Shown here one piece after another: positions 32,547 to 46,200 of a stretch of DNA of 64,000 nucleotides. Source of the stretch: Adiantum capillus-veneris (lineage: Eukaryota; Streptophyta; Polypodiopsida; Polypodiales; Pteridaceae); NCBI GenBank assembly GCA_014529385.2, contig CM043944.1, positions 92,599,476-92,663,475 on the forward strand. Reading direction: 5' to 3'. The notes under the pieces were generated by a model that searched no databases, was not told the DNA's origin, and was given only the letters and a program-made list of their open reading frames with translations. Each line of letters begins with the position of its first letter. The first letter of the stretch is position 1. The translations under genes and the position numbers were made by a program.

Positions 32547-35500
32547 ATGAACATTGATAACTTTGATTTTGCACATGAAGGTGCTAATGATGATGCCCCC
32601 ATGTTTATCAATTATCTTGTTACTAGGTTGCATCAAGCTATGGGCAACCCTACTTTGCAAGCCAAAGTTACTCAACAACTTTGTGCTTATGGGATTTCCA
32701 TTCCTCTCCAAGAGAAGAGAGAGAGCTTAGGAGGTCTCTTGATGAGACTTCCAAAAGAAGAATCTCTCTCAAAGGAGAGGAGGAATCCAAAGAACGAGAA
32801 ATAAATGAATCCCTAAGTTATTCTAAAGATGTGGCTCCATGAAGATGGTGGTCTAAACTATTGCCAACTCCTACTTAGAGGAAACGGTCAACCCATAGTC
32901 CTTCTCCTCATCACACCGAAAGGGAAGAGAGAAAACAAAGGAAGAAAAAGGAAAGAAAGACGTCACCCTCTTCTCCTTCTTCTTCACCTTCCTCCTCTTC
33001 CTATGAAAGCTATGGCTATTCTCCTAGAGAATACAAGAGGGGTGGACATCGCAAATCATACCCTACATGGCGAAGATCGCAAAAGCTCAAGAAGTTCAAA
33101 GAGGGAGTAAAGAGTATCTCTTTTCTCACCTATGATGGCACCTTTGGTGCCATCGACAAAGTATTGGCCTTCATCCAAAAATTTTATGTGGCCTTTGGAG
33201 ACGAGGGCTTCACGGAGTCCTCCAAGCTACGCCATGTAGCTATGCACTTCTAGAAGTCTGCTCATCAATGGTGGTCTAGCCTTTGTGGCAACAGCGAGGC
33301 CCCAAAGACATGGAAAACTCTACGAGTTTCCAGCATGAAGCAATTCCTTGCAAATGATGCAAAGGACAAAGTTCTTACCAAATGGCGGAGCTTGAAGCTG
33401 CTCTTCAACGAGTCTATCCACAAATATGTAGACAAGTTTTGGGATTTACTTCTCAAAGCTATAGTTTTTCAAAGGATAGACTTCTCCAAACAAAAGTAGC
33501 AATTTTGTGCGGTATTACCTGAATAAATGGCTAAGTATTTCAACTCACAACGGGCTAGCACTATCACTGAAGCCATCCACCACACTATGGTTGCTTCAAG
33601 GATTAATTTCCAAAAAGGGGTGAGAAGAAATCTCAAGCCCATGGAAAACAGAATTGAAATGAAGCTAAAGGGAAGAGCAATGCTCAAAACTCTTCCCAAG
33701 GAAACACCAACACCAACAACAACAAGGCCAAGAAGAAAGGAGCTTACAATGGTAAAAATAAGCTCTCTCTCGAAGAATTAGAGGCCTTTTATGAAGACCA
33801 TAAATGCTTTAACTGTGGGGAGCAAGGACATGGTTATCGTTCTTGCCCCAAAATAAATGTACTCAATGACACTCTTAGAGCTTCCGTGGTTGAAGCTCCA
33901 AAAGAGGATACTCATTGCAAAGGCTCATCACTCTCCTATGCTTGGGAAAAAGGGAGCATGATGCCTTCATCTTGTTTGACCCTGGCTCTACTCACAACTT
34001 TATATCAATGGAGTTGGCTACTAAATTGGGCATTCAAGCTTTTGAGATAGGAGATATTGTAACTGCCAAGGGAGCTTTCAAGGGATAGAAAGGCTCCATT
34101 ACTCCCTTGATTGGAAAGTTGAGGCTTCATACTAAATAGGATCACTATAAAAAAAAAGATTTCCCGTGTCACGGGTAGAAGATCTATTGAATGAGTTACA
34201 AGTTTTGGCCTGACAAATGCTCCATCCGCATTCAAAATCACGATGGAAAAAATCTTCAGACCACTCAAATTCTCTTGAGGAGTACAAGTGACACCTCAGG
34301 TAATATTTCAAGTTGTGAGAGAGGTGGGCTTTTCATTAATCAAAAGAAAAGTGAAATTTTTCCTACAAGAGATTCAATATTCAAGTCACATTATCTCTCA
34401 AGATGGTATCGGTATGGATCCATGAAAGGTGGAGGCAATAAAAGCATGGCCTACTCCAAGGAATCTACATGAGCTAAGAAGCTTTATTAGTATGTGTGCA
34501 TACTATAGACGCTTCATAGCAAAATTCTCTCAAATAGCAGGACCATTGTATAACTAAACAAAGAAGAACGTTAAGTACTCATGGACTGCTAAAGAACAAA
34601 ATGCTTTTGATAAGCACAAAGATAAGTTTACCTCTCAACCAATCCTCATGCTTCTGGATCTCTCAAAGCCATTTGCGGTGCAATGTGATGCTTGTGGTCA
34701 TTGCCTTCTTGGAGTAGTTTTGCTTCAAGTAGGACATGCCATAGCATATGAGAGTTGAAGGCTCAATACCGATGAACGGGTCTTGGGCATATAAAAGAAA
34801 GAGCTTTTAGCTGTTCTACATGTCCTGGACACATGGAAGCACTATCTCTTGGGGGATCCATTCATCCTACGAATGGATCACAAAGCCTCAAGAACTTCAT
34901 GACACAAACCAAGATTTTCGACAAACAAATGAGGTGGAAAAATTTTATTTCACAATTAAATTTTACATTGCTCACATTGCTCGCAAGCACAATCAAGTGG
35001 TCAATGCATCACAACGGCCAAGGGTAAATGTGGTGTCTATAGAAACTCACAATGATCTATCTTTTATGATAGAAGAGTATGCTACTGACTGAGACTTTAA
35101 GTATAACACTACAGCCTTTGCATTAGGGAAGAAAAAAAAAGAGCCATTCACCTTGGAGGATGGTTATCTTCCAAAAGGAAATAGACTATGTGTTACTCAC
35201 CCATACAATAAGAAAGTCATGGATGAATCCCATGCTTCTTATTATGCGGGCCAAAGAAGAATTCCATAATCTAGTCTTTGAGCAGTAGAAATGCATTTCT
35301 GTTGGTCTACCATGAAAAGTAAACATACAAGAGCATGTTTCAAAATGCGTGGTATACCAAAAGGTGAAATTTGATCGAGGGAAGCAACTTGTATTGTTTC
35401 AGTCGATAGGCTTAGCAAGAAAACACACTCTATGCCTGTCAAAAAGACTATTAAGGCACATCAAACGACAACCCTCTTTAGATCTCAAATTTTCAAGTAT

Positions 35501-36460
35501 GGCTTGCCAACATCCATAGTGTCAGACAAAGATCCTAGAATGACAAGTAATGTTTAGAAGGGTCTCTTTGAGAATCTAGGAAGTAGATTAAATTTCTTTC
35601 TCGGCCTATCATCCACAAACGGATTACCAAAGTGAAATAACTAATCTAGCAATTCTTGAATCTACTAAAAGCCTATGTCATGGAAGTAGATCAATGTTCT
35701 CAATGAGAGAAGTACCTACCTCTTATAGAGTATGCGTACAATGACATTGTACATGGGGAATGCACCTTTCGAGGTTAAAGAGGGAAGACCAAAAGTCCCT
35801 TACTACTTAAAGTATATGGGAAGATCTTTGCTGCTGATGAATATAGCCGAGACTTACAAGAATCTTTTCCAAAGATTATATCCATCTCACAGCAAAGGCA
35901 AAAAGGGTTGCTTCCAATAAGCACATAAGAAGGGTTGCTTCCAATAAGCACATAAGAAGGTTTGCTTCCAATAAGGGGTGCTTCCAAAAAGGGTTGCTCT
36001 CAAGGCTCGTCTAAGGCATACTACAGGCAAGAATCCTACGAGCAAACCAAGAGTATTATGCTAAACTAGCAAAAAGATACTATGGTCCTTTCTTTTAAAA
36101 TTCTTAAGCCAATCAATGAGATGGCTTATTAGTTAAAGTTGCCCGACTATTGGCCCATTCACAATGCTAACCATGTGAGCCTACTCAAGCCTTACAAAGG
36201 AGAGCCACCAAAAGAACCAATAATGGAGGATCCGCCAGAGATAGAAGATCAAGAAGAGGTGTTGCAACCCGAATCGATTCTTTGACACACGAAGACAAGG
36301 TACTAAGAAATGGTAATGTTATCCAATGATGTCTTGTTAAGTTTAAGAATTATCCTTTTAAAGATGCTAGATGGATGCAAGGAACCTAGCTTAAGGATAA
36401 TATGAACCTTGTCAATGCTTACAATGCTACACTAGACAAAGCAAATGAAAATTCATTTTA
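32547..36460 (+). pseudogene. Ty3/gypsy gag-pol, heavily decayed
   Basis: Fragments in changing frames keep gypsy order. Gag N-terminus: 32547-32760. Retrotrans_gag: 33110-33640 (FLTYDGTFGAIDKVLAFIQK, HQWWSSLCGNSEAPKTWKTL). CCHC knuckle: near 33805-33850 (CFNCGEQGHGYRSC). Aspartic protease: near 33965-34035 (LFDPGSTHNFIS; the usual DSG is DPG). The RT N-terminal half with the YxDD site is deleted, and sequence resumes near 34205 (FGLTNAPSAF, then SQDGIGMDP, AYYRRFIAKFSQIAGPL). RNase H: 34580-34870 (FAVQCDACGHCLLGVVLLQ, KELLAVLHVLDTWKHYLLG). Integrase: 35160-35760 (VSVDRLSKKTHSMPVKKTI, LPTSIVSDKDPRMTS). C-terminal chromodomain-side segment: 36090-36460 (HVSLLKPYKGEPPKEPIMED). There are many stops; it cannot be functional. 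Confidence 0.85.
35900..35990 (+). repeat. 27-bp minisatellite inside the gypsy integrase region
   Basis: A GGGTTGCTTCCAATAAGCAC unit plus ATAAGAA is repeated three to four times with decay at the right end. Confidence 0.85.
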
Positions 36461-36761
36461 AGACTCATTCTCTTTCTTTTATTGTGCATAAAATTAAAGA
36501 GGTATGCATGCTTAGGATCATGTTTGTGGTGATGACGTCTCCCAAACACCAAGTAGAACTTGTCACTCTACTTTGGAAGTATGATATGGACTAAAGAGCA
36601 GACATGCTTGCGGCAGCTAAGTCTCTCGAGCACCAAATGGATTATTCATCCATTCTGGAATGATGTCGTAGGGTAAAAGGGGATCCTCTACCCCCTAAGA
36701 ACATGGACTAATGACTAGGCTTTATTTTCTCTACCTCCTAGTCGAGGACGACTATGATTTC

Positions 36762-36774
36762 AAGAGAGAGGTAA
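36762..36774 (+). promoter_or_regulatory. Gypsy polypurine tract
   Basis: AAGAGAGAGGTAA lies directly before the LTR start TGTCATAAAAT. Confidence 0.65.
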
Positions 36775-37581
36775 TGTCATAAAATATAATATCTAACTTT
36801 ACCAAATGATTTTCTCGTATTAAAATGATCATTTAATATGGGAAGATAAAAGGGGAACAAGAGTTAGGATATAGATATGTGCTTCTAGACCTATCTCAAT
36901 AGGGGACCAAAAGGAGAAATGGCTGCATCTCAATAGGGGTCCAAAAGGAGACGATCTACCAAAGAGCAGTGTGCAATAAGTGCTTCTAGATTTACCTCAG
37001 CAAGGGACCAAGAGAAGAGATGGTTACATCTCAATAGGGGTCTAAAACGAGGTAGTTGATCAAAGAGAAACATGCATCTAATGGAGCTTAAAAGACCTTA
37101 GGGTTAGCTTCATTAAAGACCTCCAAACCTTAGCGTTAAAGAGTCCTTTGATCTTAGGCAAGCTAGGGTTGACCTTGAGGTGGGAATCCTACCCAAGCAT
37201 GAGGTGCTTGTTGGCTTGCTAACTAAAGTTCTTAAAGTGTTTGTGGGAACCTTGCCCAAGCTTGAGGTGATTCTCATGCTTAAATGACTACTTGGTTCTT
37301 GAAGTGTTCAACTCAAAGATAAACTCTCAAGAGGCATAAACAATTTCCATGCTTAATTGATTAAGTGCTTGAAGTGTTCAATTCAAACCAAATGAGTTAA
37401 GAAGCATAAAAGACACATGTCAAAATCCTCCACATGTGGCCCTCATGATGTGCTTGAATCCTATTGGATAGGCTTTAAAGGGGTCCAATAAGAATTTAGA
37501 TGCATAAAAATAAATAATTAAGTTCTTTCTCTCAAAGAGGAAAAAGAGGACACATGTCCAAATGATATAATTAAATAATAC

Positions 37582-37617
<36 letters not shown>

Positions 37618-38350
37618 AAGCTTGAGAGGGGATATACTCTCCCACAACCACACACACACTCTCTCATTGTGTGAAGTGCAAAGTGCAAGAGCTCCATCTC
37701 CTTCTCCAAGCTTGTTGAGAAGTTGAGAGCCTACACCAACAATGTTGGCTATGGAATGCAAATCCAACCAAGAGCCATGCTTCAATGCTTAAGCTTGCCA
37801 TCTTCTTCATTTTCATTACTATTCTATTATGCTATGCTAAGAAAGAAGAGTGATGTTAAGTGAGGAACTATTTCTTTCTCCTATGAATGATTCTTCTTCC
37901 TCTTCCCTACGCATATTCCCCGCTAGCACTCTCCACCTTCGAAGGTGTTTGAGGCCTTGGGACTGAGGCTTGGGATAGTTAATGTTTTTTGCAAAGTTTA
38001 TGTTATGCTTGTGATGCATGAAGCTTTCCATCTTCATAGCATCACCAAGGTCACAAGGAACACAAAGATTGTATTGTAGCAAGTCTCTCTTGATGGGAGA
38101 ATCTATAATACAAACGCCTTTTGGAGGGGGGACCGGCTCCAAGTAAATCCGGTCCTCATTTATTGCCATGTTCTCTAATACTCTCTCTCTTGCAAAAGTA
38201 TTGTTCATGCCAAGTTGATTAAGTACTATGTTCATGTTGCTACCATCAATTAAGTTCACTCTCTATGTTCTCAAAGTGATCTCACAAAAATGCTCACTCT
38301 AATTCTCTTAAGTCTGTTATTCTCAACGTTCATAGGCCATTCCCGTTACA
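36775..38350 (+). mobile_element. Gypsy 3' LTR
   Basis: 1,576 bp, TGTCATAAAAT to TTACA, co-linear with the split 5' LTR and with the inverted solo LTR at 56703-58301. It carries a (GA)n run at 37583-37614 in the same place as the 5' LTR. Minus-strand open frames in it recur in all three copies and are not genes. Confidence 0.92.
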
Positions 38351-38414
38351 TTGGTATCAGAGCATTTGGTTTCTATTTTCTTACTTAAGAAGAGAGGTCC
38401 TTAAGGAGCTGCCT
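38351..38414 (+). mobile_element. Second primer-binding site and leader after the 3' LTR
   Basis: TTGGTATCAGAGCATTTGG and about 45 further bases match the sequence following the 5' LTR (32104-32167). A normal 3' LTR would be followed by the target duplication, not by leader. Confidence 0.85.
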
Positions 38415-39663
38415 ACTCTGTGTTAGCACAAATGATCCCAATTGAACAATTGTTCATGTGATATAGTGTTGAGGTTAGCCCAAGAGAGCCTTGCATTCTT
38501 GAAGCCTTGAAAGCAAGAACGCATCACCAATCCTTTTATATAGTGTTAAGACTGGCCCAAGAGAGCCTTGTGAGGAATCAATCTATTAATTGCTATCATT
38601 CTGAAAGCCTTGAAAGCAAGAACCCATCACCAATCCTTTTAGCCATTGATTTCCCACTTCTCAAAGAGCAGCACAATGCAACAAACGCTTTTGGGTTGTT
38701 AGACCATCTTGCTTGTACCAACTTGTCAAGCAAAAAGAAGTGAAAACAAGACATTGGGAAAGAGATGAGAGAATTTGGTGCTAGTTACACGAGGCTTAGT
38801 TATCCATTATTTGAGCAAATAATTGATGAGCCTTGTTTACGATGACACGCTAATAACTGAGCCGACTGAGTTGTACTAGGTATACCCTTCTGTAACTATG
38901 CCGCAATCATCATAGTTGCAAAAGGGAGCCTGTTTGCAGTGATGAGTGCGACAAAACTATCATGATGTGTGGCACTAGAGAAGCTACAAACTGCCATGAG
39001 AGTGCTACAAACTGACATTGCATGCAAGCTCGTTGACTCCCTAGCCAATGATACTCTCTTCCCCTTGACAAGTGGCACATATGTGCATTGGCACTACCCT
39101 AGGACTTGAGCTGTAAGAACAATAACCTACACAGAATTTAAGCCCTTGGAGATTTTGACTTCAAACTCTGTGTTAGCACAAATGATCCCATTTGAACAAT
39201 TGTTCGTGTGATATAGTGTTGAGGTTAGCCCAAGAGAGCCTTGCATTCTTGAAGCCTTGAAAGCAAGAACGCATCACCAATCCTTTTATATAGTGTTGAG
39301 ACTGGCCCAAGAGAGCCTTGTGAGGAATCAATCTATTAATTGCTATCATTCTTGAAGGATTGAAAGCAATAACCCATCACCAATCCTTTTAGCCATTGAT
39401 TGCCCACTTCTCAAAGAGCGACACAATGCAACAAACGCTTTTGGGTTGTTAGGCCATCTTGCTTGTACCAACTTGTCAAGCAAAAAGAAGTGAAAACAAG
39501 ACATTGGGAAAGAGATGAGAGAATGGGGTGCTAATTACGCGAGGCTTAGTTATCCATTATGAGAAAATAACTGATGAGCCTTGTTTATGATGACACGTGC
39601 TAAAAACTGAAAGAAGTGAAAACAAGACATTGGGAAAGAGATGAGAGAATTGGGTGCTAGTTA
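38415..39663. repeat. Tandem repeat, about 760-bp unit, last copy split by an insertion
   Basis: Copy A is 38415-39174. Copy B starts at 39175 with the same ACTCTGTGTTAGCACAAATG and runs to about 39610. A third start (AAGAAGTGAAAACAAGACAT) at 39611 runs to 39663, where unrelated sequence begins. The unit has no recognisable coding content. The continuation of the unit is found at 45982-46200. Confidence 0.85.
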
Positions 39664-39948
39664 CTTCGTTAGCGAAGTGGGCATTGTCCACTCCTTGGCC
39701 CCTCAATAGCCCACGTGGCTCCATCGCAGCTCTAAAAAAAACGCCTGCACGTCTCGCTCTAAAGCTAAAAGCGTCTCGCTCAAAAGCTAAAAAAAAACAG
39801 CGCCGTAAGCAAGCTCTAAAAAAAACAGTGCCGTCAAATGCTGCCATGCGCTGCCTCTTGTTGAACTGCATTCTCCTCTCCCAACTCACGGCAACTCAGA
39901 GAGCAACGGCAACTCAGAGAGCAGAACGAAGACCTGTGACCATCAGGT

Positions 39949-40075
<127 letters not shown>

Positions 40076-40271
40076 CATATGTACATAGTTTCCAGCATGT
40101 TTTCTTTGCGCATATGTGCGAAGCCTCTCGTTTTGTTGCCGAATCCAATATGTCTCGCTTCTTGTTGCTTCTGATTTGGCTTCAGGAATGGAGATGTATT
40201 TATTAGTCTTTCCGGGCTACTATTTTGCTTGATTCAAGCTTATTTCAAAGCTTCGGTTTGCGCTTAAGCAA

Positions 40272-40373
<102 letters not shown>

Positions 40374-40686
40374 CCGACCTGTTAAATCCCTCATCCTTAA
40401 GCCGGCCCTTCTATGTGACATCTTGGTCCAAAAAAGCCTCCATTGACCGATGCACCCATGTTTGCAAGTGGTAGCTTCTTAGAAACAACATAGAGAGCAG
40501 GAGGAAGATCAGTGACCACAAAAAAAGAGAGCTACGGCTTTCCACCGACCTTTGCTTGATTAAATAATTTATATATACAGCCTAGACTTGGTTTGACCCC
40601 CTGCAAGTAGAAATTTGAACTTGTTAAATGCCTCATCCTTAAGCCGGCCCTTCTATGCGACTTCTTGGTCCAAAAAAACTGCTTGT

Positions 40687-40687
<1 letters not shown>

Positions 40688-40738
<51 letters not shown>
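40688..40738. repeat. (AC)n microsatellite
   Basis: About 25 pure AC units. Confidence 0.97.
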
Positions 40739-40739
<1 letters not shown>

Positions 40740-42090
40740 GCACCTCATGGCACAACTCATCTACACCAATGTTCGGGAAAATTCAGTTCCATAGACATAC
40801 AAAAATCCCTCCAAGACAAATCTGAACTGGAAATTTTACATTACTAGAGAGTATTTCTACAAAATTAAACTATTTTTCATGCATTTCCTTGGTTCGGGCC
40901 TGCAACTCGATGGAGAGCAATACTCTCGTGGGATGCAAAAGCGATGTGGTTGCATTCAAGACTTTCCAATCAATCGGTCACAAGGCTTTTCCAATCAGCT
41001 CTTCTGCAATTTGTTCTCCCACTTTGCACTGTACATCTATCGAAAATTCATTGCTCCAGGGTTTGTGGCAATGATGTAGGGTGTAGATCTTCATTACTTG
41101 CTAGTGCATCTTGCTTGGATAACTTATTTGATGTTTTGAGACCATGTCCACCTTGTGCAACGTCTAGGAGGGGAGAGTTATTCTGCACGAGTAGGGGGTG
41201 TGCATGTTGAGGATAAAGGGGTCTCACTGGAAGGAATGGCAGTAGTGTTCACGATAATAACTAGACCTTCTCGCTCGTAGAAAAAAAGCCTACCTCGTCG
41301 ACATAGCGAGTGCATTCTTCAATATCATAGATTCTGTAGGCCAAGCTCCTCCATATTCATTGCAGCAGTAGAAGGTCGACAATGTCACTGTTTGCCTCGT
41401 CGCCATATTCGAATTGACCTTCACCTGCAGTAAAGCCTCTGCACCTTCCCGGCGTAGCAATCATAGCAGCTTTGTGTGTATGTCCACCTTCAACTACCTT
41501 ACTCAGCTCGTTTCTATAGGCGCAACTACTTATGGCCTAACTCCACTGTGTTCCACTGCAAACAGATCAAGAGAAACTTGTACACATCTCCTCTACATTT
41601 GCAACAACGACATATTCCAATGTGCGGTGAGCAAGAAGTGCCACATTTTAATCTTGAACGTTGAGGAAACAGTAAAAAGGAACACACTGAAAATTGCATG
41701 CTACCGTGGAAATGGCACGTTCCCTTGTATTATAAAAATTGGGGAGGACTGTGCAAACTCCCCCGTGCAGGGACACCAACACGTTTTCTTTTTTTTCTAT
41801 AACATAAGAGGTAAAGAACACATACAAATAATGAGATTACTCTTAGAACCTTCAACATTGTGCTATCACTTTTCTAACTCTTCGTACTTATTTTTTGCAA
41901 GGGACATTCAGGAAATCAGCTATTGCTTGCCTCTTCTCAGTTCAAAATTCCACAACAGCACAATCCAGCACCAGGTACATGGTTGTTTCAAATGCTTGAA
42001 CTGTTCGTTGCTTAGCCGTGACTAGTAAGTAAATATCACAAGGTTCTCATCGCATTGAACCATTAATATTGAGTCCGACTTAAGCCTTCA

Positions 42091-44792
42091 ATGGACCATC
42101 ATCAAAAGCATAGGTTACACCTCAGCAGATCAAAAGAGAGACATCACACTTCAATCAAGAAGAAGGCTAGATTTCTACCATGCTCACAATCATGGATTGA
42201 TATTGTCAATTTAGTACACCGATGGAGTTCAGACGTAGCAGCGACATTCAGACCTTTAAGCATATGCTTTGTTTGTGGTGTAGTTTTCATCCAAAGAAGT
42301 GCCTCTTTTGATTGTACTCGAGCTCCAGACGAGACATCGATTGCAATGTTTGCTAGCGGTCTATTGGTATCCAGCTTAGAGGCTACACAAATAGAAATGC
42401 AATGGGGGCAGTGCTCCACTTGTGAGAACTCAAGCGCACATCACAGATATTGTGTGCCCTTACTTCCAGACTACACCAGAAGAATATTGAACGGAAATCA
42501 GCTTCACATTCAGCTACTGAGCGTCATCGACATATCTGTCAATGCCATCTCAACATTCACAACAATTGCACTAGGTACACTAGACATACGTTCAATATTA
42601 GATAACCCTCTGCTATCATGGAGTAAAGAGCATAGAACAACCTTCACAAAGCAAGATCTAGCTACATCACAAGTGACAGACATACTTGCATTCAATCTTG
42701 AGAATAACTTCGTACTCAGAAGTACATGTCGATGGCTGAACGACCGAATAAGAAGCTTGGCCGCTGCATACTAAGTCAAGATAGTGTGAGCAAGATCATT
42801 CAACAACAACAAGACAACGCACCGTTTGCACTGATGGCGCAACTGGACACAAGCTTGATGTTTGGTATAATTGAAAACATCGTTGAACCAGCCAAGAGAA
42901 GAGCATTCACCGCTAGCGATACTTACAAATTTGCTTCTCTGCAGATCCGTGGCCGTCAACAATTGCTAGAGAGAACAGTTACTTTCAAGCCCAACGGCAT
43001 GCCTGCCGCATCAAGCTCTGTGAACAACATCATAATAGAGACAGCAACGTTTCCATTCCTGTTCCCTTTTGGGAAAGGCCAGTATGATGGTAAAATCAAC
43101 TTCAGTATATATGTAAAGATACGTGCATCGACTCTGTTCTCCATTTACACCCTGTACAAGCCATACCTGCTCATAATGTACCAACTAAAGCAGGCACTTA
43201 TGTTGGCTAACAATACATACACGAGCTTGTTGCAAAGGGACATTGACAAGTACAAGAAGGCCAATCGTATGTATATGTATATATATGTATACGTATGTAT
43301 ATATATATATGTGTGTGTGTGTATATAGATATATACATATATATCAGCACCCCTTCCAGCATGCCAGGTTCCTGCTCGTGGCACCGCAAGAACCTAAAGG
43401 ACTTGATAGCAATGGTGGACGAATGGGGAATGCCTGATTTCTTCTTGACTTTCACTACCGATGAGGTCACAGACACAAGATGGCCTAAGATTGACACAAT
43501 CGAGCTAATTGCACGTCAGTTGAATGCCTCCTTCACTTGGACAGACTGCCCAATCGAATGCGCCCTCACCTTCCACACTAAGTTCCAAATGCTTATGTCC
43601 AAATATATACTTGTGAAAGGTGTGTTGGGCCGTGTGCAACACCACTTGGTTAGATATGAGGTCCAAAATAGAGGATCATTGCATGCTCATGTCATACTGT
43701 GGATGCATGCAAAAGACAAAGAGCAACCATCTGCTGAGATAACTGCATACATCCCGCCAGAAACTAGCGCTGTGGTTTTGCCAGAAGTAAGCCGCCTCCG
43801 AGAACTCGTACTCAGGAAACAACTTCACAAGTGCTGTACAAGTTGTTACCGCGGTCAAAGAGATGGAGTATGTAAACACCGGTTTCCATTTCATGCGCAA
43901 CCCCAGTCTTCAACGAACAAAATCACAGATGGCAATACTTTAGGCCCAGACATGAAGACAGAAATGTCGTACCGTACCACCCTACACTACTTCTGCTATG
44001 GGGTGCACACATGAATATACAGCGGGTCACCAATTCATCGTTGTCCTACTACCTCTTGAAGTATGCACTCAAAACTGAACCAATGGGCCATCTCAACATC
44101 CGCTCAGAAGATGCAGAGCGCTTAGGCCTAGGTGGCCTTGACACTGTAAAATTGAAGCTAATCTCAGCCTCTTTACTGTCGAAACCTATCTCAGCAACAG
44201 AAGTGGCATTAAATTGTTTGCAAATCCCAATCATTTCAAAGAGCGATATCGTCCAATACGTCGACTCATCACCCCGGCACTACGACAACGACTCATTTCT
44301 CACAACAATGATGTCTTGCTACACCCTGTTGATCTGTACTACACACGACCACAAACTCTGGAGAACCTTATGTTCTACGACTTCCACAAGAATTACACAG
44401 TGACGAAGGGAAAATAAAGAAAAAAAAGTATTTCAGAGGAGAACACCTACGGCCAATCGCTGCAGCGGCAACACCGACTAGTACGTTTCACAGACTTCCA
44501 CCCAGGGCATCATCCGGAGGGTTTCTTTTACAACGTGCTGCTAAAGAGCATCACCTTCAGAAATGAATCCCAGCTGCTCTCACCGGAGAACACGTCCAGG
44601 TCATACTATCTTGAGTGCAAACTTAGAAATTTGATACTGACAGATGAGGACCTTGAGATGTACATCACAGAGTACACACAACAAAATATGCTCACAACAA
44701 ATCAAACACACCAACTTCACAACATGATACTACAGAAGATATCCTCAACGAAGGTTGTCTCTTGCATTAGGTTAGACATCCCCCAAGGTTGA
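42091..44792 (+). pseudogene. Helitron Rep (HUH) protein, frameshifted, helicase not found
   Basis: Plus-strand fragments keep Helitron order. 42091-42774 is an N-terminal region with CFVCGVVF, CSTCENSSAHHRYC and, at its end, RSTCRWLNDR. 42960-43260 is a Helitron_like_N segment (FPFLFPFGKGQYDGKINF). A TA/TG microsatellite (43270-43346) then interrupts it. 43380-44010 is the Rep catalytic region: WGMPDFFLTFTTDEVTDTRW, then the two-His motif in YEVQNRGSLHAHVILWMH (about 43654-43712), then a Cys/His cluster HKCCTSCYRGQ...CKHRFPF. 44035-44075 has SSLSYYLLKYALK, the tyrosine/lysine motif. Further on are LLSKPISATEVALNCLQIPI, RPQTLENLMFYDF, and GFFYNVLLKSITFRNESQLL near 44520-44580. No Walker A or other PIF1 helicase motif follows. 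HUH Reps nick and rejoin DNA in rolling-circle transposition. This copy is broken by at least four frame changes. Confidence 0.75.
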
Positions 44793-44994
44793 GAAAATAT
44801 TATTTTTTGAAAAAAAAAAGAAAATATAGCTGCGAACTTCTTCCATCTTCATTTCATTGTTTTGTTCATTGTCTTTGTCATATAACATTGGTCATTGGCT
44901 ACAACAATGTCTTTTTTTTTTCCCATTCAAACTATGGCAGACATGACAACTTATCAACTTCTTTGATTTAAATCCCTTTTCTTTTCAGTTTAGA

Positions 44995-45201
44995 ATGGGT
45001 AGGCCGATTTCAGTTGATCTGATTGAGCAGCAGTCAGAATTTGAGACTGCAAGGTACATGTTGCAATACTGTCTTTACCCACATTTGCAAGAGCGGGTCC
45101 TCAGACACTACATGCATAAATGGAGTGAGTTCATTCCATGGCCAGTTCAGCCATCTATCCCATGGCATCCACATTACATCACTTGGAATACACTCGGTTG
45201 A
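44995..45201 (+). CDS. Unrecognised short frame downstream of Rep
   Basis: 68 codons beginning MGRPISVDLIEQQSEFETAR with helical, Gln/Tyr-rich content. It lies where the Rep-to-helicase linker would be. No family recognised; it could be the remains of that linker or a captured exon. Confidence 0.25.
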   Translation: MGRPISVDLIEQQSEFETARYMLQYCLYPHLQERVLRHYMHKWSEFIPWPVQPSIPWHPHYITWNTLG

Positions 45202-45625
45202 CGAATCACCATCGACATCGCCGTGCTAGCTGGTTGATCCACAAAACACCATTGTATGTTGTTCGTGCAGATTGCGGACGTGCTCGGCCTACTCGAGACT
45301 ATAGAATTAAATTACTCTAACGTAGTCCCCAGCCACCTTCAGTCAGTTAAACAATTCGTTTCGTGCTATTTTTCTGTCAAACAGTTAGCCCACGCGCAAC
45401 TCTGAAGAGCATCTTACTGATATAGCCCTTTCTTCCTGCATCAAAAACTCCCACTTATATGTGTTATTACCTAGTCCTCCTCCTCTTCTCCACAGAAGTT
45501 CTATCCATTTCATTGTAAGGAAGTCATTGCATGCTACATTCAAAGTCTCCCCAACTCTCGTTTGCTTAGTTCCATTCTTAATTCATCAACTTTTTGGCAT
45601 GCTATTTACATCAAATCGTTTCAGT

Positions 45626-45920
45626 GACTTACACTCACTTAGTGTAACAAGATTTCTGCAAAACAAATAATAAGCACTCTCTCTCCCTCTCTCACCTTTC
45701 ATTTCTTCATTCTTTTTTACGGATGTATACTCTTGTTCAGTGCTTGCACGAGATGAAAACAGTATATACATTCCTGCACGTACGAGTGACTTCTACTCCC
45801 TTACGCTAACAAGATTTGTCGGGGGGAAAAAAAGCGCACTCTCTCTCTCTCTCCCTCTCTCCCTCTCTCTCTCTCTCTCTGTCTCTCTCTTAGATTTCAC
45901 TTCTATGTTCTTTTTACTAA
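45626..45920. repeat. Diverged tandem duplication with (CT)n runs
   Basis: GACTTACACTCACTTAGTGT at 45626 and GACTTCTACTCCCTTACGCT at 45786 start two similar blocks. Each continues with AACAAGATTT, a CT run and a TTTCATTTC/TTTCACTTC-like segment. It lies inside the Helitron-type insertion near its right end. Confidence 0.75.
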
Positions 45921-45981
45921 TATTTACTCTTTTTCAATGCTTCGATGCTTCTACCACTTCCGATTATTCAGGCTGACGAAG

Positions 45982-46200
45982 AGCAAATAACTGATCAGCC
46001 TTGTTTACGATGACACGCTAAAAATTGAGCCGGCTGAGTTGTACTAGGCATACTCTTTGCAAAAGGGAGCCCGTTGCAGTGATGAGTGCGACAAAACTGT
46101 CATGATGTGTGGCACTAGTGACTAGAGAAGCTAAAACCTGCCATGACAATGTTACAGACTGACATTGCATGCCCCAGCCAATGATACTCTCTCCCCTCTC
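45982..46200. repeat. Continuation of the 760-bp repeat unit
   Basis: AGCAAATAACTGATCAGCC through ACATTGCATG and CCAATGATACTCTCT match 38814-39062, with small indels. Confidence 0.85.
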
